The translations under genes were made by a program, and so were the position numbers. From Sternotherus odoratus (lineage: Eukaryota; Chordata; Testudines; Kinosternidae), in contig JAVMKO010000003.1 of NCBI GenBank assembly GCA_032164245.1, positions 44,704,890 to 44,768,889 on the forward strand: a stretch of 64,000 nucleotides of DNA, in the 5' to 3' direction. Of the stretch, positions 33,961 through 46,479 are shown in pieces. Below the pieces are notes generated by a model that made no database searches, was not told the DNA's origin, and saw nothing but the letters and a program-made list of their open reading frames with translations. Position 1 is the first letter of the stretch. Each line of letters begins with the position of its first letter.

Positions 33961-35114
33961 TTAAATTTTTTTTGATTCTTACCTGAGGGGGGAGAGAGCT
34001 TACTCTCTCAAGCTTCTTCTGCCACTTATGATGTCATCACAGGCCACAGGGAAGGCAACCAGTGCTACTATTCCATCTCCTCTGCTTCCTGTGCAAAGTT
34101 CCTAGCTTAATTCTTCATTGCAAGAGTAGAATTGGGAAGTACAGATGATGGTCTCTGAGGGTACTGAAGAGGGTAAATAGAGCCCTGCAGATGGTGAGAC
34201 ATGGATTCTGGGAATCCAGAAAGAACTCAGAGCTGGGATCCTGGAGACTCAAAAAGGCATTGTGGAGAGACCCAGAAAGATGGGAAATATTACTGTGCTC
34301 ACTCATGAGAGACCCAGAATTGGGTATAATAGCACAGCTGTAGAACCCAGAACAGGGATGGACTCAGGGGTAGCCAGGAAGGAGAATGTCTAGGTAAAGG
34401 GAGGTTCAAAAGGGGTAGAGTGGGCATGAGAACCATAACAGGAGTCAAGGTGCATGGGGCTGGTGCAGGAATACTGAGTGTGTGGATAGATACATCATGG
34501 TGTGTGCAGAGGGCAGTAAGATAAGAGGGTGTAGGAGTGCACGATTATGAGAGTGGATGTGTTGGTGCCTATGTGATCTTGAAACAGGGAGTGCGGTGTG
34601 ATCATGGTTGAGATAGTTGGTATGTTGTGGGTGCATGAGTGGTGTGTGTAGGGAGAAGGACCAGTGAGTATGCATATATGTATATGAGAAAGAAAAGGGG
34701 AGTAGTTGGTGCAAGGTGTGGGCAGTTAGTAATGGATGCCTTGTTCAGACGGGTGCTTGGGTATTTTAGTGACTGTGAGTGATGAGTGTAGAGCAGCACT
34801 GCAGAAAAAGAGGGAAATTGAGAGAAGTGGAGGGAAGGAAGAAGTCAGGGGTTAATGTAAAAAAATAAAAACTGATTGGAAGAGACAGTTGGTAAAAAAA
34901 TGTGAGAAAAGTATGACACGCATTGCTTAAGTAGCTTGAATTAACCAGATACTTCTTAGTTTGACTGCTCTCTGTATTCCTTGGAGAAAGCACAGACTAG
35001 AGAGTTATTGTAAATTTGAGTTATTAGCCAATGCAGCATTTAAAAAGCTAACAAATTACAGAAAGCATAATAAGGGTGTTTAGATGAGAGTGTTGACAAA
35101 AATCAAAAACTGAA
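33961..35114. other. Intergenic DNA, nothing recognised
   Basis: Purine-rich and GT-rich unrecognised sequence. Open frames on the minus strand at 34,445-34,993 are low complexity. Confidence 0.4.
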
Positions 35115-35530
35115 CTCGGCATGGGATGTTTAAAGCCAGAAGGGATCACCAGATCATATAGTCTGATCTTCTGTATATCACAGGCCACCACCACCACCCA
35201 CACACTAAACCCAGCAAATAAAGATAAAACGAAGTATTACAGTCCCCATGGGGCAAGACTATTATGTGCCCAGGGATCGAGGTGCACTAATGCCCAAGGC
35301 TCTTGCAATGGCATGGCAATGATTAAGTGAGATATATCCAGATAATTCTGGCAAGCGACCTGCACTCACATGCTGCAGAGGAAGGCACACAAAAAACCTC
35401 CCAAAGTCATTGCCAACCTGACCTGGGTTGAAATTCCTTCCTAAGACCACGTATGGCTATCAGTTAGACTATGAGTATGTGAGCAAGAAACAGCCAGTCA
35501 AGCATCTGAGAGAGAATAAATCATTTCAAG
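35115..35530 (-). mobile_element. CR1-related 3' end, minus strand
   Basis: Plus-strand landmarks of an antisense CR1-type 3' region: AAAGCCAGAAGGGATCACCA, ATCACAGGCCACCACC, AGTATTACAGTCCCCATG, ATGATTAAGTGAGATATATC, CTGCAGAGGAAGGCAC and CCAACCTGACCTGGGTTG. It is non-coding. Confidence 0.65.
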
Positions 35531-36839
35531 GTTTTATCGCAGTCCTGTTATAAAAACAAACTTTATCCCAATTCTGTACTTTCTGGGTGGGTGATTTTAT
35601 CCTTAAAATATAGATCCTTTTTTATTTCAATTCAAATTTATATGCCAATGTGATTATGGGATTGCCTGTGGCAGTCCAAACAAACAACTCTAAAGTTAGA
35701 ATTCCAAAGTTTAGATAGGTTAGTAATCAGTGTCAACTACATTCAAAGCTGCCTTGCCCAGGTCATACTCAAGCCAAACTTTATATCATACATTAAACCC
35801 CAGTTTATGCCAGTAATAATTTTGAAGCTATTTTAATTTCTCTAGAATTTCACCAGTAGTATAGGCTCTTATGTCACTTTAAGAAGGGCTCAAATAGTAT
35901 TAAACTCTTTTGGCTTACAAGCCAAATCAAAGGTTGTCTCAGAAGCTGTTGAGTCCCTTGATTACAAAATCTGTGCAATTTCTAGGCTGAATTATCTAGA
36001 GACATTCAGGGTTTCATCTCATTAACCTTCTCTTTAGAAAGTGGATTTCTATTACAAATAGTAGTAGGCTTTGTTAGTGTAAGGAGTTTCTCCAGCCTCA
36101 GTGCTCTCAACTACCTTTTGACTCAGGGCATTTCTACGCAAGCTTGAGGTGTAGTTTCCAACTCAGGGAGACATACACATGCTAGCATCAATAGTCCGTA
36201 GAAGTGTAGCTGCAGTTTAGGCTGCCCATCCCTAGCACAATCCCACTGGGGACCATACTCAGCACAGCAAGGCCATACCATCATCTGAATCTACAATTCT
36301 ATTTTTAGCACACTAGCTTGATCAGTAGCCCCACCCATTCCAGTGTAACAAAGTCCAATAAATAGTTCAATATTCTTGTAAGAGGTCTTCAGCCCCAGCT
36401 CTGGGCTCTGTAGTTCTCACACCCATTTCTTGGAGCTCTTGTGATAATTTCCCCCCTTCTCAGGAGTTTCACACCACCTTACCAGTGGTTGGCAGGAAAA
36501 CCCAGGTCCACCCTCTACACCACTGTCTACTCCCAGTTCTGGGAGCCTAAGACAGGTCGCATAGTCTACCAGACTCCTTGATACCATCTCCCTGGACTTA
36601 CTCCTTTCCTTTAGCCTCTTTAAGTTCTCCCATCTCTTAGGGCCCAGAGTCAGCGTTACCCCCTGGAATTCCCCAATAAACCCCCCAAAGTATGAACTTA
36701 AACCCAGATCTACCCTCTTCAAGCTTGACCTTTCATGCCTCTCTGTTCCTCAGCTGAGCACTTCCCAGAGCTCTCTCCTTGGGAGGCCAGACCCTGCCTG
36801 TTATCAGGGCTCACCACCAAAGATCATTCCACCCCACCA
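35531..36839. other. Intergenic DNA, possible LTR remnant at right
   Basis: From about 36,340 a more GC-rich stretch flanks the MITE at 36848-37460 and resumes to about 37,740. It may be one old LTR-type insert, but no ends were found. The minus-strand open frame at 36,417-36,722 has no recognisable domain. Confidence 0.3.
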
Positions 36840-37468
36840 GCTACTATCAGGGACGGACATCCAATTAGGCACATGCCTAGGGAGGTGTCATCCTAGTTGC
36901 ACAGGGGTTTCCAAGTATGTGATTTTTCTAGCCCAATTGGGCTATTTTTAGCTGTCAGTTGCCATGGGGCTTAGCAGTTGCGAGTTATGATATTTTGGGC
37001 TATTTTGCTGCCTGTGGCCTCTGGACACTCTCCTCATGAATTCTTGGGAGGGAAGAAGCCTCCCGATCTGCCCTACCCCGTGCCGAGACACCCAACACGC
37101 TGCTTGTCTTATGTTGCTGTGCCTCCTCCCATTAGGAGATCATTGCAGCATGTGCAGAACTCTTGTCGGAGGGAAGCAGAACTTTTTTTTCTGCAGAAAA
37201 TATGCTGCAGTTCTGCCTTCACCCACCAGAGGCTGTTCTGGCACCAGAACCCTGATAGTGGCGAACAGGTAGCAGGGCGGAGCATTTTTTCCTCAAGTGA
37301 AAAGTCACAGCATCCTTCTTAGAACAAGGTTAGAAAGCAGGGAATGCCACACAGGGCTGCTGGGTGGGGGTCACAGGGCCACGTGGGGGGAATCCAGGCA
37401 GGGCTGCATGGCACTGAAGATACAGTGCCTTAGGGTGTGTAAGCTATAAATCTGGCCCTGGCTACTGG
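36840..37468. mobile_element. hAT-type MITE
   Basis: The element at 36848-37460 begins CAGGGACGGACATCC and ends GATTTATAG-type inverse (ATAAATCTGGCCCTG), so its ends are CAGGG...CCCTG. The flanks GCTACTAT (36840-36847) and GCTACTGG (37461-37468) match at 6 of 8 bases, as expected for an aged 8-bp duplication. There is no transposase. Confidence 0.75.
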
Positions 37469-38350
37469 GTAATTGTATCCTGGCTTCTTACCAGACTTTG
37501 CTATTCACAAGAGGATCCTAGGGTCACCTCTTTGCCTGGTTATTTTCCTTAACTCACCTAATGCCTGAGAGTAACTATAGAGTTTTGTCCTATAGCTTCC
37601 TTCTAATTTGTGTATCCTTTCTTTATAATCACCAGGCACCGCCTTCCCCAAGTGGAATTTAATAAGCCTGGAGCACCCTCCAGGTGCAGCCAGATATATT
37701 AACTGGCCTCACAGTCTCACATTTACCCTTTCAGATCTAGGATACCCATCATAGTCAGAATTCTAACTAAAGGTATATACTTTCTGAGAAACATTTAACT
37801 TAATATAACCAAGTCATTATGTAAATAATACACATATAAAAAGCTTTGTTTCTTATTAGTTGAAAACTGGCATTAAGGTGAGTTCTCCAGATCAGCTTCA
37901 TGGTTACAATGACTGGCTTCTTGAGATACAAAAATAAGATCATTAAGGTAATTCATTCAAAGTGTCATGACACCTGTATTTATATTTGCTTTCTGGATTT
38001 TGCTGCAGTCTTCCCTACAGAGGACTGAATGAATAGAGGTCAGAAGATGTTTGTCACCGAGAAGACTTTAGTCATTACCAAGGAGGGGGTCATTCTTGCT
38101 GGCCAGGTGATGAGTCCCTCTTCCAGTTTCTTAAATCCCCATATTTCAGCTTCAGGGGGCAACAAATTGAACAAAACAAGGCATTTTCTACATTTTTTTT
38201 TCTGGGTATCATGGCTTGGTTCCTTTTCCTGACAGCTGATACAAACCAGTCATAAAGCAAGAATAAAAATTGTGCCTCTTCTCATCAGCCATTGATAAAA
38301 TGAGGTATCTTCTTTATGGCTTCTTTAACTTTGTCTCTGGAAAAAGTCAG
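37469..38350. other. Intergenic DNA, nothing recognised
   Basis: No gene or named repeat beyond the possible LTR remnant ending near 37,740. Confidence 0.4.
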
Positions 38351-39476
38351 TATCTTTATATAGAATCAGAGAGGTAGCCGTGTTAGTCTGGAATAGCAGA
38401 GGTAACAAAGGGTACGTCTTCACTACAGCAGTAAGTCGATTTCCCTTAAGTCGATTTTCTAAAGCAGACTGCATAAAGTCAACTTAGTTCGTCCCCACAA
38501 AACACAGCAGGTCGACAGTGTCTGTCCTTACAACTTTTGCAAGGGTCGACATAGCAAGCATTGCACTGTGGGTAGATATCCCACCGCGCCGGGAGTCCCC
38601 AGCAGGCACCACCTTTCGGGGCAGCCGGGCACGCTCCCCAGGGGACCAGCCACCAGTCCGAGCAGTTCCGTGGCCCCCCGTGCCCGCCTGAGCAGCCCCG
38701 CGCCGGCTCCCCCCGAGCAGCTCTGCAGACCCCCGTTCCCGTCTGAGCAGGTCCGCAGACCCCTCCGCCCGCCCGAGCAGCCCCGTGCCGGCTCCCCCCG
38801 CCCAAGCAGCTCTGCGCCGCTCCCCCCCCCGCCCGCCCAAGCAGCTCCGTGGACCCCTGCTCAGGCGGGCTGGGGGGTCCGCGGACCTGCTTGGGCGGGC
38901 GAGGGGAGCCAGCGCGGGGCTGTTTGGGCAGGCGGGGGGGGAGGGTCCGCGGACCTGCTCAGGCGGGCACGGGGGTCCGCGGACCTGCTCAGGCGGGCAC
39001 GGGGGTCCGCGGACCTGCTCAGGCGGGCACGGGGGGGGCCGCGGAGCTGCTCGGACTGGTGGCTGGTCCCCTGGGGAGCAAACGGGCATTGCAGAAGGTC
39101 GGAGGCTTAATGTCACATGCATCCTCACTAATTGACAATCGACCCAGAGAGGTCGATTTCAGCGCTACTCCTCTCGTTAGGGAGGAGTACAGAAGTCGAT
39201 TTTGAGGTCCCTTTAAATCGACTTTAATGGCATGCATGTGAGGACGGGTACATGTTTATATCGACTTAATGTCGCTAAAGTCAACGTTAAGCCCTAGTGG
39301 GGACCAGCCCAAAGAGTCCCGTGGCACCTTAAAGACTAACTAAAGTATTGAAGCATAAGCTTTCGTGGGCTAATACCCACTTCGTCGGATGCAAGCATGT
39401 CTGCCCACGAAAGCTTATGCTTCAATACTTTAGTTAGTCTTTAAGGTGCCACGGGACTCTTTGTTATCTTTATATA
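38351..39476 (-). mobile_element. PLE tail pair (inverted), 12-bp TSD, split by a DNA transposon
   Basis: Identical TATCTTTATATA at 38351-38362 and 39465-39476 bounds the whole insertion. Inside, a minus-strand PLE tail runs from 38363 (AGAGGTAGCCGTGTTAGTCT) to about 39,390. It is interrupted at 38411-39309 by the foldback element described next. Its hammerhead-like segment on the minus strand is CCGACGAAGTGGG, TATTA, CCCACGAAAGC, TTAT, GCTTC. From 39,402 to 39,464 a second tail piece lies in plus orientation (CCCACGAAAGCTTATGCTTC onward), making a head-to-head pair. PLE insertions with inverted partial copies at the 5' side are known. Confidence 0.88.
38406..39314. mobile_element. Foldback DNA transposon nested in PLE tail
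   Basis: The insert at 38411-39309 starts GGTACGTCTTCACTA and ends in an inverse-like TAGTGGGGACCAGCC, with CAAAG on both sides (38406-38410 and 39310-39314). Removing it restores the PLE phrase AACAAAGAGTCCCGTGGCAC. The outer parts are rich in GTCGA/TCGAC. The core from 38633 to 39079 is a giant palindrome: 38633-38670 matches the inverse of 39042-39079 at all but one base. The right arm holds three tandem copies of a roughly 30-bp unit (GACCTGCTCAGGCGGGCAC) at 38,953-39,034. The long proline/arginine-rich open frames on both strands are artefacts of the palindrome. Confidence 0.85.
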
Positions 39477-40399
39477 AAACATCTTGTGCCACCCAGTTTG
39501 TGTAAAACTTTTTAGGCCCTATGTAGCATACTTGTTGCCAGAGCCAGCAACACAAATTGCTTCCCAGAGGCTCATCTGCAGTGTGGTCTTTTTGGCAACT
39601 TTGTACAACTCTATCCTCTTCCCAGGAAGACTTTTACCTGTCTGCAAAAATGTATATTTTAAAGTTAGAATAAAGTCTTTGTGTAAAGTTTCTTCAGTGG
39701 TTTGGGGGGACTATAGCCACCCCAAATTTGCCTTAGCCCCACCCCTCCTAGAGCTGGCACTTGGCCAGCAACTGCCACTGCCTCATCAGGAGCTCGCCTG
39801 ATGCTAGAGGTGTCCATACCCAAGTGGGTCTCACTTACTCAGGTGGATGTGCACACACAGTCTCGTTCATACTCCCCCCCTCTCCTCTCTCTCACACAGT
39901 TTCCCTCATACACTCCCCCAACACACACTGTCTCAAACACAATTGTACTATTGTTGTTGTTGTTACTTGGGACTTCTTGTCAAAATGCACAATGTACATA
40001 TATTTGCTCTCATTTTATTTTTTCCAACGTTCATTAAGGATTACAGTAGTATGAGAGGAAATTTCATAATTCTATTTCTCTTATTTTTAAATTTACCGGT
40101 AATTCTTTGAGTAGAGTCTCAAAATGCCTACCTGCCCCAGCTACAGTAATTATCATTATTACTTTTATTACTGTATTGTGCTTTGTCATTCATTATTTAA
40201 AGTGATACAATCAATTAATAGTATCCTTCTAGAATGTAAATGTATCTTGTACTCACCTTGGCAGTACCAGTTTAAAAACAAAACAAAAACCCTCACTAGC
40301 TAAACACATATCTTTAGGCACTATGCAGATGAAGGTCACTTATTTTCAAACTGTATATTTTTAATTATATCTGTAAAATAAGTTCAAATGCATGCAAAA
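39477..40399. other. Intergenic DNA, nothing recognised
   Basis: No gene or named repeat. Open frames at 39,484-40,110 overlap and carry no domain. Confidence 0.4.
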
Positions 40400-41372
40400 T
40401 ACAGTAATTCTTCACTTAAAGTCATCCTGGTTAACCTTGTTATGTTGCTGATCAATTAGGGAACGTGATCATTTAAAGTTGTGCAATGCTCCCTTATAAT
40501 GTCATTTGTCAGCCGCCTGCTTTGTCCACTGCTTGCCCATTGGAGCTAGCTGGTGGGTACTTGGAACAAGGGTGGAAGCGCAGCCCCCCCCCCATTAGCT
40601 CCCCACTTCCCTAAATTCCCTGTGTGGTAGCTGCCCAGAAGGCTATCAGTTGCTGGCAGTTCAGCTGTCCCTTCCCCAACTGCCATGTGCTGCTCCAGCC
40701 CTCTGCTTGGGAGCTGTTCCCCGAGCCCCCTGCTTGCTGGGCAGGGGTGGAGAGTAGGTGGGAGGAAGAGAGGGGCTAATATCAGGGTGTCCCGCTGCTC
40801 CTGCGCCCCACTTACCACATCTTCCATAGAGCAGGGAGGACACAGGACAGGACTCAGGATGAGCGAAGCTTCCTGGTAGCAGCTGCAGTCTCAGCTTACT
40901 GATCTACTTAACAAGTACTTAAGAGTAGGATCAGTGTACTTAATGGGAAAATGCACATCTCTCACACACATACTGTGTGTCTCTATCTGCTATGCTGTCT
41001 CCTCTCCCTCCATTCGTGCTGCCTTGTAGAGTGTGAGGCTACATCAACATGTGTTAACTCTTGAAGGCTCAGCCAATGGCTAGTTTATCATTTAGCAGTA
41101 AGGCATTCCCTGGGAAATATCCCACCCTCTGACTTCATCACCTCAACCAAGCTTCACAATCATCATCACTGTGTACCAGTATTTAAAACTTGTACTGTAT
41201 GTGTGTGTGTGTATATATTCTTTTGTCCGATAAAAAAAAAATCCCTGGAACCTAACCCCACCTCCCCATTTACATTAATTCTTATGGAGAAATTGGATTT
41301 GCTTAACATAGTTTTGCCTAAAGTCTCATTTTTCAGGAACATAACTACAATGTTAAGTGAGGTGTTACTGTA
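40400..41372 (+). mobile_element. TA-flanked MITE, copy 1
   Basis: The element at 40402-41370 starts CAGTAATTCTTCACTTAAAG and ends TTAAGTGAGGTGTTACTG, flanked by TA on both sides, as in Tc1/mariner-type elements. Internal landmarks shared with the copy at 43103-44032 include TTGCTGATCAATTAGGGAAC, AATGCTCCCTTATAA, CTGCTTTGTCCACTGC and TTACATTAATTCTTATGGAG. There is no transposase. Confidence 0.82.
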
Positions 41373-43100
41373 AACGAGGTTCAAAACTGATACTAATAGC
41401 AATGATAGAGTCAAATGTTAGTAACTCATGTACATGATTGTGATTGGTAAACATAAAAGCTAAAATATTTTTAAAATTCCCATTCTTAATAAAAGAGACA
41501 AAAAAACTTAATCACATATGTTAAAATTAAGTAAATATGTTTTTAGTAGAGTGAAAAACAATTGACTAAAATAGAGTAGCTAATAGTAGTAACAGAGTGT
41601 GTTAGAGAAAGTAAGCTGCTTTTATTGTTATTTATCTCTGCTGTTGATAGTGTACAAAGTATCAAACTTGCAATTCTGATATTTGTGTTAAGACTCCAAA
41701 ACCGATATCTCAAGGTTTGGAATTGGGAATAACTTGCTGTTTATCTCCTGGTTGTTCTAAACTTACATGTAAACTTAAAATATGGCTTCTGTGTGTGTAA
41801 ATTAGCTGACAGGAGCACTGTATCTAATTTCAAAGTTACCTGCAAAAAACCTAGCACTTAAGGTGCCTAAGTAGTCCCTGGAACCACAGTTAAATTTGCC
41901 TCCCCTAGCAAAATCTGAAATGGAGCCCCGGCTTCCTCCCTGCCTGATTCACATCCCAAGCAAGTGGCTTCTTGCCAAGTGCCTGCTGCAGATGCACATG
42001 CTTTGGCCCAGGTTGAGGACACTTAGGTTTGCAAACTGGCTAGGTGCAGGAGTCTCATAGACACATCATCCATCCCCCTTCCCGCCCACTACCTCCTCCA
42101 GCTGCTGTAAAGGACAGAGGAGAAGGTATCCGGTAATGCCTTCTACAGCACCTGTGCTCAGTTAAGCCTCTCTAGCACTGAGGCCCACTGCTTCAGATTG
42201 ATCATAGTGTGAGTTGTTGTATTATGGCTCTGAGTCTCCAAATATCTTACTTTGGTATGGGCAAATAGCTTATTTTAAAATATAATACAGTACATTCTCT
42301 GATGTAAAGTCATTTGCTATTAGAATTATTTAACCAGTATTTTTTTCCAGAAGTTTGCATTTGTTATTAGTAGTATTAGTTTATTTATTGGCTTAGGTTT
42401 TTTTCCCTATTGATTTTCTGTGATTAAATGATGCACCGTGAATTGCCATCAATGAAGTTTAAAACCGATCTGTCTATATATTTTTATTATCCTTTTGAGG
42501 ATAATGAAAATAAAACACACATTTAAGTGTGTATTGTTAAAAAATAAATAACTATATGTGCCCACAAAATGCATAGTGAGGTTTTCCCAATTTTTGTTTC
42601 TAGCCCATCTCCACTCCCTCATTAGGAGGAGGCTGGAGTGGCACTTGCATTTCTTGATGACTCTATATTTGTTTAGTAGTTCATGCAGAATTATGAAGAC
42701 ATTTGACTAGTTTGTTTGGTCTGTCACAAATGGGATATAACAACTAATGAAACAATACAAAGGTGGTATGTATACTTTAAAGGCTTTTCCTTTCATATTG
42801 GCTTCTCAACATACCATTTGAATCTATCCGGTTGTTTAATATAAAACAAATAACTTGTTATATGTACATTTGTTAAAGGTTGGTTATATTGCATCAATCA
42901 TTTTTATTTAAAATAAACAGCAGCATGGTCTGAACTGTCTGCAATACTCTTTGGGGCCAGGTTGCTCTGGCAATGAAACTTCTTCATACTGCAAAGAGTC
43001 TGTTACAGAGTGCTTTAAGATAGTCAGTTTTGTATATAGCTTTTTAAATCTTAATTGCCACCTTTTAAATTTCTAGCATTCCTTGTAACACTATAACAAA
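41373..43100. other. Intergenic DNA, nothing recognised
   Basis: AT-rich sequence between the two related MITEs, with no supported feature. Confidence 0.45.
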
Positions 43101-44034
43101 TACAGGAACTTCTCACTTAAAGTTGCCTGAGTTAACATTGTTTTGATGTTAAGTTGCTGATCAATAAGGGAACATACTCGTTTAATGTTGTTCAATGCTC
43201 CCTTATAAAGTTGTTTGGCAGCAGCCTGCTTTGTCCACTGCTAGCAGGAAGAGCAGCCTGTTGGAGCTAGCTGGTAGGGGCTTAGAACCAGGGAGGACTG
43301 GTAGCCCCCTAAAGTCCCTGTGTGGCAAATCACCCAGCAGATTATCAATTGCTGGCAGTTCAGTTGTCCCTCCCCCCACTGCCACATGCTGTTCCTGCCC
43401 TCTGCCTTGGAGCTGCTCCTGGGATACTCCTGCTTGCTGTGTGTGGGGAGGGCGAAAAGGGAAGGACTAATGTCAGGGTGTCTCCTTTCCCCCCTGCTCC
43501 TGCACTCCGCTTACCCCTTCTCCATATAGGGAAAGGTGGGGACATGGACAGAGAGAGCTTGGGGCAGAAGCTACTGTCTCAACTTCCTGATCCACTTAAA
43601 AAGACAATGTACTTAAGAGTGGGCTCAGCATACTTAAAGGGGCAATACACATCTCTCTCACACACGGTATGTGTGTCTTTGTTTGCCATGCTGCCTTTTA
43701 GAATGTGAGACTACATTAACAACAATATGTTAACCCTTGAGGGCTCAGCCAAAAGCTAGTTCATCATTTATTTCTAACTTCACCACCTCAACCAAGTTTC
43801 ACAATCATCATCACTGTGTACAATATTAAACTGTTTGTTTAAAATGTATACACTGGGTGTGTGTGTATAAGATATATAAGTTTTTTTTGTCTGGAGAATT
43901 TTTTTTCCCTGGAATCTAACCCCCCCCCCCATTTACATTAATTCTTATGGAGACATTGGATTCGCTTAAAGTTGTTTCACTTAGTCACATTTTTTCAGGA
44001 ACATAACTAAAATGTTAAGCAAGGAGTTCCTGTA
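43101..44034 (+). mobile_element. TA-flanked MITE, copy 2
   Basis: The element at 43103-44032 starts CAGGAACTTCTCACTTAAAG and ends AGCAAGGAGTTCCTG, with TA on both sides. It is the same family and orientation as 40402-41370, and its ends are the better preserved. Overlapping open frames at 43,195-43,708 are not conserved between the two copies, so they are not genes. Confidence 0.85.
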
Positions 44035-46099
44035 TTATAGCTTGATCTGTTGTATGTTGATTATTAACTTACAGGATGAAACTTATAAAAAAGACATTAA
44101 AAGGGAGTAATTTCACAATTTAGCAAGAGTTTGTGGCTGTCTAGATAATTAGCTGTTGTTACTCAACTGCTATCTCCTCTGTGTGAAACACAGAAGTAGT
44201 ATCTTGTTTGACATTTCTTTAAAGCGAAGGTCTAAATTAGACCTATATTTGGGAAGTATATGAAACATTAGTAATAAATTCTATACTTTTCTGTGTTGTC
44301 ACTAATAAAGGCATTAGATTTCAAAAAGAAAAAAAATGAATGAACACAAAAAGGAAAGAGAAAATCAAAAGGAAGACGGAATAAGTTGAATAAATTTTTA
44401 ATAATATAATAATCTGTCTCAATTTATTTTTATTTAAATACCAATTTTTATGATACATGATGATACATAAGAATTGATGTTATTGATATATTTATTTGAA
44501 CAATATCCAAAATTCAACCATAATTCCTCTCAGCTTGCCAGTCTCTGTTCTCCTGTATACACAAATAAGTTTGGTAAGATAAGGTGGGTTATGATTAAAT
44601 CTGATGTGTTATTCAGAGGTATTGACAGGCCTGCTTGTGCCATTCTGTTTCTATACTTGTGAGGCGTCACTTCAGCAGGAGGGAACTGGTGAATTCCTGT
44701 TACGTGCAAGTGAAGAAAGTGAGGCAAATTTTCCAGCAAAGTTGACAAAGTTGTGTTTAGGTTAGCTCACCTGTGTTGCTGCCTGCTTCTGCAGATGGCT
44801 GGTTCCTGATATACAGGCTACTCTGTACATGATACCCAGCTGCCTATAGCTCTATGGGTCCATAACCCAAGATTGTCAGAGCATAAAGATGCCCTGGGCA
44901 CGTTGCTTTTCCTCTGCACACCCCTTCCCCCCTCAAGCTACTCTACATTGAGCTCTACCACCACTCCCTATTCATTTGACGTCTATTTTTAAATTTATTC
45001 TGGCTTGCACTCAGCACTATGGTATATGAGAGTTCCATAGCTCTGGACTGTCTACTGACAAGGTCCTGTGTCTGGTTTCCTAGAGTCTAATTTTGACATC
45101 TATATGTCAGATATACTGGTCTCATCAAGAATAGCTTAAGCAGCATGGCACAGAGTAAGAAGCTGTTTGTGGGCCAAGCTTATTGAAGGCTTAGAGCTTG
45201 CAGAGGACTGTTGTACCCTTTTTTTGGCCTGGCCTGCCCAGATGGTGAATTTCTGCATGATGGAACAGCAGCAGCAGCAACTTCCTCCTGGCCTTTTTAG
45301 TCAGTCCCACGTAGAGTTGGTTGCTGTAGTCCAGTCTGGAGGTGATAAATGAATGGATTACTGAGGGTCAGCCTTTGAGAAGAAAGGATGATATTTCCTT
45401 GCTAGTCAAAGGTGAAAGAAGGTTTTTTGGTGACTGTTACTATTTGGGTGAGCAGGAGTGATAATGAATCTAATAGGACCTTGAGTTTAGACATTACCTG
45501 GCTCATTAGTGGGCCTATGGTTTCAACTAAGGGTGAAGTTCTGATATTTACCAGGTGTCCTGAGTGCTCTGTCCTTCATTCATGTTCAAACTTTTATGTA
45601 CTGGGATTGCTGAGAGACAGCAGGCTGTGTGCTGGATGAGAAGGACAACAAGTTGGTGCATCCGTATAGAGTTAATCAACATCTCCCTTATTGCTTTTAC
45701 ACTAGTATGATAGAACTGATCCCAGCGGTAATATCTCAGGGATGAGGAGCAGTTGCCCTTCATGATCCTTTAGAATTTGCACAGTTGTAGGGAGGCCCTT
45801 CATGTCAAGAAATGATTTTGATGAGTTTGAACTATCACATTTTTCAAGGTTGGTTTTGGAAGGCCCAAGTAGGAGAGAATAGGAAAAATGTATGGGGCTA
45901 GTCTAAAGTAAGGGAGACAGGGGAAGTGTGGAGCATGTTCTGCTTTGGCTCAAGATGGGAGCCCAGTGAGAGCGTAAAACCTCTCACATTGAGTGCAGGG
46001 AAGAAGGGTTAGAGCTCACGTAGTGCCAGGCTGCAATGTAGGAGCCCAAGGAAAATATCTACAAGTTCTGTTGAAAGCAGAGAAGCCAAGCAAAGACTG
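44035..46099. other. Intergenic DNA upstream of RIMS1
   Basis: AT-rich at first and then mixed sequence. No repeat family or exon is recognised. Distal regulatory DNA is possible from position alone, but nothing in the sequence proves it. Confidence 0.4.
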
Positions 46100-46479
46100 G
46101 CATAGTAAATACAAGACTGGGTCAAATCAGGGACCCAGATGGAGGACCTGCAGCCTTAGCTGAAGTCAAAGAGGACTGGTCAGCATGGGTGCAGGGCCAG
46201 TCTGTGCTCAGGGGAGACTGGGGAGTGTTTCCACCAAAGTAATGGAGAGTGCCTGGCACCAGCCTGAGGTTGGAGAGCTCCCGGATATGGCGCTGACCTG
46301 TGGTGGGGGTGGGGCAGGTGAAAGCCTGTGGCACTGGTTTGCAGTGAGTAAGATTAGGCAGAGGGATAAAGTGAAGGTGGACCCTGCCCAAGGTAGGCAA
46401 GGGGCAGGGCACCAGAGGAGACTGGCAAGGTGCATGGCCCTTAATAGAGGAAGCGAAGCTGAGAAAGATCAGAGGGGAA

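Noticed and set aside
38479..39205. Proline/arginine/glycine-rich open frames on both strands
   Set aside because: They are produced by the palindromic GC-rich core of a foldback transposon and are mirrored between strands.
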